Below are positions 33,501 to 45,411 of a DNA stretch of 64,000 nt, piece by piece. The stretch is from Pseudofabraea citricarpa (lineage: Eukaryota > Ascomycota > Leotiomycetes > Helotiales > Dermateaceae): assembly GCA_029641185.1 (NCBI GenBank), contig JAPWGK010000019.1, positions 744,001 through 808,000 of the forward strand, given 5' to 3'. The notes beneath the pieces were generated by a model. That model was not told where the DNA came from. It searched no databases and saw only the letters and a program-made list of their open reading frames with translations. Every line of letters begins with the position of its first letter. Position 1 is the first letter of the stretch. Position numbers and translations under genes: made by a program.

Positions 33501-35296
33501 GTAGACTAATGATAAAAGATACCATATCTCCACTGGGAAACAGAAGAACGACAATCCGATCTGGCACTCTTCACTCTCTGCAAACATCTTCTTGATTCGG
33601 AAGCGAGTAAGCGACAAGCACTTGCAGCTCAGCTCCTCAGCGAGAAGTTTGAAGCTTTGAAACTCTCGGCTTCAAAGGAACCATCTGCGAGGGCTCTTCT
33701 TGAAGTTCTTGAGTCTTTTCCAGATACTGATAATAATAACGCATTGGTCGCAGCACTACAACGTTACTTGAGTGCATTTCCTAGGGATGGCAACAAGAGA
33801 CTTATCAAGACATATGGCCGGGATGATCATCCTCTCCATATCCGGCGCACCCTCGACCAGTCTTCTTATCATATGCTAGATAGCACCAGTCTGCGAAACA
33901 ACGATCAAGTCCTTTCACGGTACGGAAAGAGAATGGGACGGAAGAAGCCAATCGTTATGATGGTTGATCAGCTTTGGCTGTGGGTTACCAAGGGTCAGTT
34001 GTCTTAGCGCGCATGCTTCGCACCCGCTAAATTTATATGCTGTTGCAGATGCGGTGATATCTAGTTTTCCCAGAAGGAAACAAAGATCCAGAGATGATCC
34101 GGACGCTTTGGATACGACTGATGTTTTCGAGAGCATCTATCAGAAAATATCTACTGCGCGTAGTCCAGCACAACTCTCAAACCTCATTATTAAGGAGTGC
34201 ACGGGATTGTTCTTCGATTCGACAAGACATCTAGAGGAGGAATTCCGTTTTCTCGAGATCTTTGCTGACTCGATTAGTAAAGTGGTATGATTACCAGAAA
34301 ACGCATTTATGAAGTTGCTAATTCAAATCCAGGCTGATAAAGAAGCTAAGTATCATAAGATATTTCTGGAAAAGCTTAATGACGAGGGTAATGTAGACTC
34401 TGCTGATATCAGACAGGAGTACGAATTACTACACGAGATGAAAGACATCCGCGGAGAACTGCAAATGATGGCGAAAGTGCTCAGAAAACAGCAGAGAATA
34501 CTTGATCAGGGCACAAAGTTTGCGCATAATGACATTGTAGATCTGGAGCCGGAAGACTATGAGGCTATTGAGCAGAGCCTCCAAAAGATCGACGCCATGA
34601 TATCGCATACAGATGCGATATGTGCATCAGTACATAACTCCCCTCCCCCAGAGTAAAGAAATGGCATCGTCTAATACTTGGGTAGATTAATGAGCTTATA
34701 GACCTTCGACAGAACTATGCCAATTTATCAGAAGCGCAATCGGCAAGAAAGCAAGCCGAGGAAACTGCCAAGCAAGGGAATACTATCATGGTGTTCACGA
34801 TTGTGACTATCTTATTCGTGAGACTTTCCGTCTTTGATTTACTAAGAAGATCTACTGATAATATATGTAGTTACCGGCATCTTTCATGACGTCTTTCTTC
34901 GCCCTCCCTCTCCTGACGTTCGAGAACTCGGGATCCGATAAGTTAGGTCTGAGTTACGTAGTAAAGTGGATCAGTAAGTTCTTCATCATGCTCTTCATAT
35001 CAAAATATCTCCTTTGCTAATTCGAAACTCAAGTGGTTTTTACCATGCCTCTCGCAATATTACTGATATACCTGGCGTTCTATATCAACCCGATTATTGA
35101 TTTCGTGTATAAATGGGGAGCTGAGCATACTGGAAGTTTGAAAACTGGCCTAAAGGAGAAGAACCCCAGAGGACAAAGGAGTGGGAGTGAAAGTGTGAAA
35201 CCCATCAAAATTGAGATGAAGAGAGAAGGCTTTGTGTGGTCGCGACCGAGAACTTGGTTTAGAAATGGTTCGGGAAAGGAAAGCTCTGCAGCATAA
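30501..35296 (+). CDS. NLR-like NACHT-ankyrin protein fused to a CorA-like two-helix membrane domain (10 exons, 1427 aa)
   Basis: Model: 30501-30579, 30626-33096, 33146-33160, 33227-33439, 33519-33993, 34049-34284, 34333-34629, 34686-34817, 34871-34973, 35034-35296; all phases close. NACHT NTPase domain: Walker A GTPGSGKST at residues 76-84, Walker B LFIDAVNECDE at about 182-192. Three ankyrin repeats lie between about 589 and 740 (DQTPLHWAAFFGS, NGRTALHLASSQGY, GNTALHLAAANGQ). A region typical of fungal ankyrin-CorA proteins follows (PYLHWETEERQ; RRTLDQSSYHML; MMVDQLWLWV; DAVISSFPRR), then a long coiled segment. Two membrane helices end the protein (about 1295-1317, IMVFTIVTILFLPASFM; about 1342-1362). 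The GMN signature of Mg2+ channels is absent (SFFALP instead), so ion transport is doubtful. Exon 3 is only 15 bp and exon 4 uses an AGAG acceptor, so those junctions are the least certain. A membrane-acting, immunity-like role is inferred. Confidence 0.85.
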
Positions 35297-37147
35297 AGGG
35301 GCTTGATTTTCGATTACGATAGATCCAAGTGGATCAGGATATGAATGAGATATGTGATAATGACTGGGAAATAATGATGGGATGATTCAATGATATTTTT
35401 TAGACGTGCAGGAATACTTATCCAACTTCGGAATTTTGTACAAGCGAGCAATGATATATAGCGGAGTCTCACAGAAACTAGAATCTTCACCAAGTCTATC
35501 ACCAGCGTATTGAATACCAGATTGTAACTGGGAGTATAGAGACTTCGCACGCTAAAACGTTACACCGTTTTTCTTCTTCCCTAAGAAGCACCACGTTCCG
35601 GAACTATCATGTCCCGATTCTGAATCGGAATCTTTCATGCGCTTTTAGACACCACTTTTCAGTTGTTATCAAGTTGTTTTACCTTTAACGCCAGTTTCCA
35701 ATTCTGTGAGCAACCTCGTTACCGTTTATCGCACTCGTATCAACCATGTTGTCTTGCAAATAAACACTGGTTTCTATTCTTGCTGTCAACCTTCTTGTTG
35801 CGACCGATTGTAACAGGTTGTTCTGCTTTTAACACTAAGTAGTTTCTAATTCTGTTGTCAATCTTATTATTGTTGTCAATCTTATTTGAAGTAGATTACT
35901 TTGCTGATAGATATTCGGGATAATACTATCCCGTGCGTTGGGAGTTTATAAGACTTGTATAAGGTTATATAACGTATTATAAAGGATTAACTCCACTTGT
36001 TTGATCCTGATACCAAATAAGCTAAGAGGTTTCGTACGACAAAGCCAAATCTATTACTTAGATAAGTACTTGGGTATCTGTAGACAAATAAGAAGTCGCG
36101 TTCTCCCTAAGATAAGGCAAGAAACCAGAACTTATTCCTTTGATATATTTGAATATAAGAACTATTCCTTTTACGGTTTCTTTACTAATGAATATTCACA
36201 GAGCCTAAGCCAGAGTTATTCTAATAGGTAACGATTTCTTATCTTTTTATTAATCTTGCTACTATAAAGGATCAATCAGATTATCTATAATTCTACTCAA
36301 GTACTATTGTCGAGTTTTGTTGCAGAGCTTGTTAATGTAACAGGTAATGTGGAATTATAACTGTAGGCACTAGTATAAAAGCAGTAACTCTATACTCTAT
36401 CACTTGATCAGAAAATAATCTAGCTTATGGGAAATATTATATTCTTTAAGGGAGAAACATGAACCTAGTAATTGAAAGAAAAGCGATTGTTGTTAATAAA
36501 TTGCTATTTTGGCCTTCAAGCTTGTGGTAGATTTAATTCTAGGCTGTTCGGCTGGCTAAAGGAGGAAAGTTCATCCGAGGCTGCGCAACCAAACTCACCA
36601 GCACGATGGTAGAATAGGTAAGTAGTTGCCAATATATTTGAGAAACTTGTTTCTGCATGGTTCTTTTTGAGATTGATAGTAATAATCTGCACGAACGGCA
36701 GAAGTACGAGATTCTATAAAATATTTGAGGATCTTATCCTCGAGGTGGAGACGAGCAGTTCCCCTCACTCAATCATCGCTAAAGCCTTCAAGCACGCAAG
36801 ATTATCAGCCGACGACGAAATGTCTTTGCCACTTGGCAAAGATCCATATGCCGAAAATTTATCCTCTTCGAGCTAACCTGGATGTACGAACGGGATGATG
36901 AAGCTTGGCAGCAGCAAAAGAATTTTCTGCCCTCCATATGAACTATCTCATTACGACTTTAAGACCACTTCTTTCCTCGCCATTACGTGCTAGCATTGGC
37001 GCCCAGAGTCTCGATCCAGTTTTGATAGATAAGGATGGGGTAGATAATATGGGATGGGCGAAAGTTTTCTTTATCATTCGAGGAATTAGAATGGCAAACA
37101 ACAAGTTTCTACGGGAGCGACATCCTTTGCCTGAAGCGATCCCAACC
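35297..37147. other. AT-rich intergenic region with degenerate repeats
   Basis: No supported gene. 35660-35890 has repeated TTGTCAATCTTATT/CTGTTGTCA words similar to those at 6163-6233. A frame at 36667-36876 is unassigned. The frame of the following OPT gene is open from about 36905, and ATGs at 37091 or earlier cannot be excluded as starts. Confidence 0.4.
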
Positions 37148-39616
37148 ATGGCTGATGAGAATGCCCTCAGAGATGATGACAAAGCTCAAATGCAAAAAAC
37201 AATTGAGGAGGAAATATCCAGCGAACAGGACGGCTTGCTTGATATCACGAAACCATTTCCTGATATCCCTGGACTTCAAGAAGAAGAAGCACAGTTTACG
37301 ATAAGAGCTGTGGTGGTTGGGATTATCCTCGGTGGTGTGGTGTCGGCGTCAAATATGTATTTATGTCTAAAGACTGGGTGGACATTTGGTGCTTCATTAT
37401 TTGGTGTGTATCCCTTATCAATGCTTTTAGCATTGACTAACAGCTATCAGGTGCTATTCTTGGCTTTGCCATCCTCAAAACGTCAAGTACGTTCCTCCCA
37501 AAAGCGCTTGGAGGCCGATATTTTGGGCCGCGCGAAAATGTCGCAGTGCAATCAGTCGCAACAGGAGCCGGAAGTCTATCTATCCTCTTTGAAGGTGCTA
37601 TTCCTGCATTATATCGACTGGGATTGATGTCAGCAACTCCAAAAGATGACTTCTGGCGTTTGATCACGTTTACTGCGGTTTGTGCCTTTTATGGTTGCTT
37701 CTTTGGAGTGGCCTTACGGAAGTTTTATATCATCAGACTTAAAGGTGTATTTCCAACACCTACTGCAACAGCGGTGACAATTCGAAGTCTTCATGCAGCT
37801 GGTATGACGGGTGAAGGAATGCGAAAAGCGAGAACACTTGTGATCACTTTTGCAGCTTCGTGTGTCTTCAAAGTCGTGAGCATTTATGCTCCAGGCATTA
37901 TCTGGGATTGGAACATCTTCTGGTGGATTTACAAGACGACATCCTGGAAAAGTGTGATTGCTGCAAGTAATTGGGGTTGGTATATCGAACTAACACCTGG
38001 TACGTTTTTAAGACGAGATCCCATGACTTTGCGCTGAACTGACTTCTACAGCATTTTTTGGGGTTGGCATGTTGACTGGATTAAATGTCGGCTTGAGTTA
38101 TCTTGCAGGCGCCATTGTTGCTTGGGGGGTCATTGGGCCGGCAACTGATGCGACGGGCCTTACATTTGGAACTCCAAATAAATTGAATGTTAGCGAAGCT
38201 TCCAAAAGTTTTCATCCTGAAATAGGGCTATACTAATTTGAACCAGAGCGACATTATAAGCTACAAGGGACTTGTTCTGGCTGACCCAGTAAACAAACCT
38301 TCCGCTAGATACTTCCTTCTCTGGCCAGGCTTGATGATTTTGATGTGCAGCACTTTCACCGAAGTAGCAATGAACGGCCCAGTTTTGTGGAAAGGCCTCA
38401 AACTAGCAACTGCATCAGTCGTTACTCAGTTGCCAGGAGGGCGACGTCTGGAAAAGGCGAAGGGGAAGGCTGATGCGTATCTTCTTAGAGAAGATAATGA
38501 AGACGATGATCCGGCTCCGAGAAATGAGCGTGTTCCTGTTTGGATGTGGGCTTCTGGTACTGCCCTGACAGTCATTGCAACTTGTCTTGTTCTAGGTCTA
38601 CAGTACAATATGGTAAGACCCTGTGCTAATCATCTTGTTTATTCTGCCTACTGATGCTAACTATTCAAAAATAGAACGTCGGGTTATCATTACTGTCTAT
38701 TGTTCTTGGCTTTATGTTTTCCTGCATTGCCACCCAATCAGCGGCATCAGCAGATATTGCACCAGCCTCATACTGTGGAAAGGCATCTCAGCTTGTATTT
38801 GGTGGCGTTACCAGTCCTGGAAGCTATTCCCTGCACGACAAGCAATTGATAAATCTGGTTGGGGGAATCGTTGCCACAGGGGCTGCTGCTCAGAGTACAG
38901 ACATGGTATCTGATTTGAGGACCGGATACCTCCTGGGTGCTTCTCACCGTGCCCAATTCTATGGTCAGATTGTTGGTTCGTTTGTGGCAGTGTGGTTGAG
39001 CGTCGGCTTGTTCCTTCTATTTACCAGTGCTTATCCTTGCATTCTGGATGCTTCCATTGAGACCTGCTCTTTCAGTACGCCGGCTCTTGGAGCTTGGGTA
39101 AGTCAAAATTCTTCAAGCTTTAGTTTGATATATATGCTGATTCATTCGACACAACAGGTTGCTGTAGCTGAAGCCATTACCCTATCAAGTCTACCAATCC
39201 CAGCTGTCAGGTAAGTCAAGTCCGCCGAGATTTATACACAAAATTTTAACGGTTTTAATAGCGGCTATCTTGCCATCGCCTTCGGTGTCCTTGCAACACT
39301 TGTCGTTATTCTCCGTTATAAAGTGATTCCTATTCGGTTCCACAAGTGGATCCCAAACTTGAGTGTCTTTGGCCTGGCATTTATGGTGCCTACCACACAA
39401 TACGCGATTGCCATGGCAGCTGGAGCAGTGATTACTATAATTTGGGCTACAAAGTTCAAGAAGTCTTACGCTCTAAATGGATATGCCATTCCTGCGGGTT
39501 TGATCGCGGGCGAGGGTATCGGGGGTCTTATTGCTGCGTTATTGGAAATCACCAATGTTGGCGGATCGAAATTCGGAACTGGTGTTGGGTGTATTCTTGA
39601 TAGCTATTGTGGATAA
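37148..39616 (+). CDS. Oligopeptide transporter (OPT) family protein 1, YSL-like branch (7 exons, 712 aa)
   Basis: Model: 37148-37403, 37451-37999, 38052-38188, 38247-38612, 38675-39097, 39158-39210, 39262-39616; phases agree. OPT proteins are proton-coupled importers of peptides or metal-chelate complexes at the plasma or vacuolar membrane. Visible family features: an acidic cytoplasmic N-terminus, then FTIRAVVVGIILGGVVSASN; LKTGWTFGASLFGAILGF; GGRYFGPRENVAVQSVATGA; FPTPTATAVTIRSLH; and many hydrophobic helices ending with IPAGLIAGEGIGGLIAALLE. This sequence pattern belongs to the branch that includes plant YSL proteins and differs from the second OPT gene at 41735. Start 37148 (accATGg) is chosen for its context and the family's usual N-terminal length. 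The C-terminus is short but complete. Confidence 0.9.
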
Positions 39617-40057
39617 TTTTGTCATCAGCTTCGAAACGAATCTTGGTATCGAGTAAAGTTGAATGGTGTGCTTATGATCAACAGGCATTTTACCAGAATC
39701 ACACATAATCATCAGGAATCTGTGCTTTGAATGTTATGACTACGTTGAAAATACATGAACTGTGCATTGCAAATGCAAATGCAAAGATTGAATGCTCTGA
39801 ATTTTTCAAGTATAATCAAGAAATTCAAATCCATTGTTATACTTACGTTGTTCAACTTATTCCAGATAGCTAATCCTGAAATATGAGATAAACTTACGCA
39901 AGCCAAAAAAAAAAGCGCCTTCAATGTTTTTTATCTTGACGATTACCATGAGAACTGTGGAAAATTTACCCAAGAATCTTAAGTAAGTAACCACTCCTCC
40001 TACCCCGAATGACCAATTTTTATTTTCTTTCCCCCACAAACTTCCAATTATGTGACA
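39617..40057. other. Intergenic between convergent genes
   Basis: AT-rich 3' flanks of the OPT gene (plus) and the esterase (minus). It includes ATGCAAATGCAAATGCAAAG near 39762-39786. Nothing else was seen. Confidence 0.4.
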
Positions 40058-41148
40058 TCAAATCAGCTTGTGCCTTGAAAAGAACTGAACAAGATGCTGG
40101 TTTGTAAAATTGAAGTTTGCTGTTTCGTTGGGACTGCCAGCCAAATCCAGGCCTATCGTCGATGGCCAGGCGTGTCCTAACCCCTCTATAGTCAAAGCTC
40201 GTACTTCTGCTCCGGTGCAATTCCAAACTTCTTCCCAAACGCCAGGATGCACTTCTGTTAATATCGGTTGCGCGAATTCTCCTTCATATTGTCCTTTACA
40301 GCCATTCCTTTCCGCCCAGACCCTTCTCCACAATCTGACGTCTGGCTCTGGACCGAAATCACCAACCCCTGGAACTCGCCCATGAAAGGGAGTAATTGTG
40401 TCTTCAACTCCATGGGCATGGAATATAGGTACAGGGTGAGATGGCGAGCAATTATGGAAACTATATGTGCCTTGGTAGAGGGCTGGAGCGACAGGTGCAA
40501 ACGCAGCAAATATGGACGAAGTATCGGGACGACAAGCGAGCAACGCCGTGAAACCCCCTCCGTTAGATTTTCCACATGCGTATATACGAGACGTGTCGAC
40601 CGTGTAAGTCTCTGAGATTTTGGAAATTATGTCATAGACGTAGGAAATCTTATTTCTATTAGCCTGAGAAATTGTAGAGAACTACGAGCTTACATCATCT
40701 ACTGTTGTGTTCTCGTATGGCGCTCCTTTCCAGATGTGTGTCATATTCCAATCTGTGTTATTGACGCCCTGCGCATAGGCGGTAAGGAATGGGCTCCCCG
40801 CGATATTTAGAGATGGGTCGGACAGTTCGGTAATTCGCTGTTGCTTCTCGCTAAATCCGCCGGCTAGACAAAAGTTAGTAGTAGTTTCGACATGAACTAT
40901 AGTCGTATGCCATTATTCTTTTATAATAATAGATTTAACTAACCGCCATGAAAAGAGAGAACGAGAGGGTGGGCTTTCCCATGATCGTAGCTCCCAGGAA
41001 CATTGAGAAGGAATGTACGCTCGCTTGGGAGGGTGTAAGCGACATTACCAGTAGCAGGCGTTGATAGCACCACTTGTGATGCCTGAACGATGCCTGCGGC
41101 AAGAAGAATAGACTTTAAGACATCGATCATGTTGCTAAGTGCTATCAT
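40058..41148 (-). CDS. Secreted esterase, CE1/polyhydroxybutyrate-depolymerase-like (3 exons, 321 aa)
   Basis: Minus-strand model: 41148-40944, 40863-40694, 40648-40058; phases agree. The ATG at 41148 opens a signal peptide (KSILLAAGIVQASQ). The alpha/beta-hydrolase fold shows an HG oxyanion element (PLVLSFHGAGGFSEKQ), a nucleophile elbow GKSNGGGF with Ser153, an acid in HAHGVEDTITPF, and the base His in GLGHAWP. The family includes feruloyl esterases, acetyl-xylan esterases and PHB depolymerases that release esterified groups from polymers outside the cell. Several N-glycosylation sites (NNT, NET, NFT) fit secretion. It is divergent from OPT transporter 2, sharing a 586-bp intergenic region, and convergent with OPT transporter 1. 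Substrate is not determinable from sequence alone. Confidence 0.88.
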
Positions 41149-41734
41149 GATATTTGAGAACCCAAAAGAAAAAAAGAGCGAAGGATGAAAGAGTTGAGCC
41201 CTTCTAGATATTTGAATACAATCCACTTTAGCAAGCGGGGTGCACGCATGTTGCAATCAACCCATGAGTATTTCTAATCCCTGAATAAATGGAACTCAGT
41301 TCGGGGCTATTGCATAAATGGGATTCAGTATGATCGCGTCCCAAGTCTGATCATAAGTGGGCTGCCATGTTTTGCCGAGGCCAACCTGTTCTTCGAAGCT
41401 TATCTTTTGAATTTTGCCATGCAAGATAGCGGTTTTGCGATTTAATTCTCATCTTCAGATTCGTGGACTCGGACATACTTATCATCAATCCGAGCCTCCG
41501 GCAAGCTTTGAAGATTAGGTCCACTTTTTAATACTCCAATAGCCTTGTCGCCATAGCTCGTGGGGCTATCGCAATTGCATCGCTTGTGCGAAAAGCACGC
41601 CACGGCTGCCCCGCAGCATTCGTTCTGTTTGAATAAAAGTAAAAGCATGCCAAGTTTTCTTGAATTTCTGTTCCTGTATCCTTTCTTCTCATCTTTGCTT
41701 GTCTGAGTTTCTCTGTCCTAAACACCTTGGCGCC
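41149..41734. promoter_or_regulatory. Shared divergent promoter region of the esterase and OPT transporter 2
   Basis: The two start codons face apart across 586 bp. The sequence is mixed, with a CTTTCTTCTCATCTTTGC-type pyrimidine tract just before the OPT ATG. A minus-strand frame at 41442-41648 is unconvincing. No specific operator can be named. Confidence 0.5.
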
Positions 41735-44700
41735 ATGGCGGTCGACATTGTCCAGGTCGATTCTGACCCTTCAAGCCACGAAAACAAAAACTTAAGCGGC
41801 CAAAGCGACCAAAAAGATATCATTCAATCAGATATATCAGATATCGAAGCGGATTTAGACGTGGAAAATAAGGAGTATTTGGTGCATAGAGCAGAGAAGA
41901 CAGAACTTACCCCAGCCGAAGCGCTCAAGTGGAATGTTGATGGTGATCAGTCGCCATGTGAGTAGGAGCTGCTAGGCGAAGACAATGTGGCTAACAAGAG
42001 TTACTTAGTTCCGGAAGTAGCAGCTTGTGTAAATAACACAGACGATCCAACCATTCCATGCAATAGTAAGAGTTCAATAATTTCACCATCTTGATTTGTG
42101 CTAACAAGCATATTCACAGCCGTTCGAGCTTGGGTTCTCACCACGATTTTTGTTATACTTTTTTCAGGCGCGAATCAATTCTTCGGTCTACGTTATGTAT
42201 ATAATACCTTCCTTTTTCAATCGATTGTCACTAATTTATTTTAGCCATCTCTCTCGATCGGCTATGTCGTCGCCCAACTCCTCGTCTTTCCCATAGGCCG
42301 TGCATGGGAAAAGCTTCCTCGCTGGCGAGTCCCATTGGGGCCGTTGACATTTGATATCAACCCGGGTCCTTTTAGCATCAAAGAACATGCATTGATTGTG
42401 ATTGTTAGTGTTCTCCCATGGTTTTAACTATTAATTCATCTTTTACTTACTTTTGGTAGTGCGTTAATATAAGTGCCAGCGTAGCTTATGCTTCAGGTTC
42501 TTTGGTGGCTATCACTAGTCCCGTCTACTGGGATCGCGATTATGGAGCAGCATTCTCTTTTCTCTATCTCCTGACAACACAAATGCTTGGGTGAGTTATT
42601 AGCCTCCCAACGTCGTCGATCAAACAATCTTTTTCTCATTTTTCCTTTATTATCCTGTAACTTTTTTCTTTCTGATTACATAACTAACAATTTTATTTAG
42701 TTTCGGCTTAGCTGGTCTGTCCCGCCGATGGCTTGTCTACCCAGCCGCTCTTATTTGGCCTGCATCGCTTCCCTCAACGGTGCTTTTCCGTGCACTACAC
42801 GAGCCCCAGGAAACTTCCTCTGCGAACGGCTGGACAATTACCCGGTATCGATTCTTTGGTTACTTTAGTGTTTTTGCCTTTGTCTTATTCTTCTTCCCGG
42901 ATTATATTTGGACGAGTCTAAGCACGTTTGCATTTATCACATGGATTGTGCCGCATAATCAGAAAGTCAACACAATATTTGGGGCAAGTTTCCAAACGAT
43001 AATTCAAGTAGTGCATACTGATATGTCCGTGTGATTAGATGAATTCTGGTCTAGGACTGCTTCCCATTAGCATTGACTGGACACAAATCAACTACGCAGG
43101 GTTCCCTCTCATAACACCCTTTTATATCACATGCAATGCATTCGCCGTGGTCGTTCTTTTCTACCTTTTTCTATCGCCGATCTTGTATTATACAAACGTG
43201 TGGAACAGCGCCTAGTAAGCTTTCTCAACATCCCAATTTTGTGCTTTTGTCATTCAGTTACATAAAATTCTTGGCTTTGAGTACTAATATTTGATGTCTA
43301 GTCTTCCGCTCCTGTCTTCGAGTACTTTTGACAACACCGGCAAGACATACAACATATCGCGCGTTGTAGATTCAAATTTGGATTTCGTCCTGAGCAAATA
43401 CGAAGCCTACTCTCCCATGTACATATCTATGTCTTACTCACTTTCCTACGCTCTTTCTTTCGCCGCTGTAACTGCCATTGTTGTCCACACATATCTCTAC
43501 AATGGTGCTGAGATTTGGGCAAAACTTAAGAATTCCCGCCATGGTGGAGAAGATATACATAAACGACTAATGCACTCATATAAGGAAGTTCCGGACTGGT
43601 GGTATGGCATTTTAACTGTCATAGTGCTCGGCCTTGGAATTCTAACGGTACGCTACTGGGACTCGGGCCTGCCGGTATGGGGGTTTGTGGTAGTGTGTTT
43701 TGGTATGGGTGTGCTATTGATCGTGCCAGAGGGTATTCTGGAGGGAACAACAAATCAAAGAGTGTGAGTGTTTTCTCTCCCTGTTTCACTTTTGACCGTT
43801 GGCTGATCAAGGGAACCGTTTTAGTTTTCTGAACATCATCACTGAGCTCATTGCAGGGTATGCATGGCCTGGCAAACCAATTGCGAACATGATGGTCAAG
43901 TGTTATGGTTACAACTCTGTTAAACACGGCATGGACTTTGCTCAAGATTTAAAATTGGGACAGTACATGGTTTGTGAACCCCTCATTCCAATGATCGGAG
44001 CATCACTGATCGACGCTTATATAGAAAATACCCCCTCGTGTTCTGTTTGCTGGTCAGATTTATTCATCAATTCTCGCAACTTTGACTCAAACTGGTGGTA
44101 TGTGTACAAATTCGCCCACCAAGAAAATTATTAATGAAATTAGTATTACGTTGGATGATCGGTAACATTCCGAACCTGTGTAAGCCGACAAATACTCAAC
44201 GCTTCACATGCAACGGTGCAAAGGTGGTATATAACGCCTCTCTCATCTGGGGAACCATAGGCCCCCAGAGAATGTTCCAATCTGGGCAGGTGTACAGTAG
44301 TATCATGTACTTCTTTATTATTGGGGTATGTTATATCTACCGGACCGAAAGATCAACAAGTTTGTGTCACTGACTTCTATTATATAGCCGGTGGTTACTG
44401 TTCTAGCCTATTTGCTCTATCGAAGATATCCAAATAGTTGGGTTCGGTATATTAACGTACCAATTTTCTTCAATGCAGCAGGAAATATCCCGCCTGCTAA
44501 TACGAGTACGTTCCGCTCTCCCTCTAAATTTAACAAGTGTTCCTGAATCTAACACACCCTAGCTCAATACTCACTTTGGTTTATATTTGGATTCATTTTC
44601 AATTACTTTATTAGGAGGCGCGCATTTGACTGGTGGAAGCGTTATAATTGTCAGTCATTCCTTCATAATTCCATACCCTCCAATCTGACCAAGGCTAAAT

Positions 44701-44907
44701 CTGTTTTGTGTAGATCTTCTTCAAGCTGCCATGGACACTGGCACAGCTCTCGCAACTATTATAATTTTCTTTTGCCTGAGCTACCAAGGTATCAAACTTG
44801 AGTGGTGGGGTAATACAGTGGGCTCAGATACAGACGATGCGAATTCAGTGCCGTTTTTGACTGTGCCAAAAGGAACCTACTTTGGCAAAGGGCCAGGCGA
44901 ATTTTGA
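41735..44907 (+). CDS. Oligopeptide transporter (OPT) family protein 2, small-oligopeptide branch (14 exons, 788 aa)
   Basis: Model: 41735-41957, 42009-42065, 42120-42196, 42245-42403, 42460-42590, 42701-42983, 43039-43214, 43302-43763, 43825-43969, 44025-44097, 44144-44325, 44388-44505, 44563-44649, 44714-44907; all phases close. It is a proton-coupled tetra/pentapeptide or glutathione importer of the Isp4/Opt branch. Family marks: [111 protein letters not shown] and a [12 protein letters not shown] end. Intron 6 has a GC donor (gcaagt, 42984), intron 9 a GTTTGT donor. The Asp/Glu-rich N-terminus (about 75 residues) is cytoplasmic. The following dehydrogenase gene is in the same direction, 504 bp downstream. 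Confidence 0.93.
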
Positions 44908-45411
44908 ATTCCAGTCTTGAAAATTTAGACTAGAGAGAGCAGATAGATATATTTAAGCCTTATCAAAACAACGAGTCTTTAAGAGTGATTGATCTCACTA
45001 AGAAGTTGGTGAAAATCACGAAACCAATAGAATGCTTGTGGATTGTGTTTACAGTCCAGATAATCTTCCCACAAATTTCCCACTGATTTCTATACAACAT
45101 CTAAAATTCTACCTCTATTCAAACTGGATGCTGATAAATTTGGCCGACGGTACCTATGTGTGGCCTCTTATTGGCCATTGAACGTAAGCAGACTGCATGA
45201 AGATCACCTTTGGTTCGTGGTTAGCCTTAGCGAGTTTCCACAGCGCATCAGCACTCTGCATGTCATAGAGGGTAGAACGACCTAGCAACGAGTATATTAC
45301 AGCCCTCTCGCCGTTGAAATCTTTGCATCTTTTCCAGCGAATTTCTTGTCTTTTCTCAGCCAAACGAAACCTGAATCAAGAATATATACTTATCAGAGGT
45401 AATTTCTCAGA
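44908..45411. other. Intergenic
   Basis: OPT 3' flank and dehydrogenase promoter. A minus-strand frame at 45154-45363 has a protein-like look (ERAVIYSLLGRSTLYDMQSA), but no family or start context can be supported. Confidence 0.35.
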
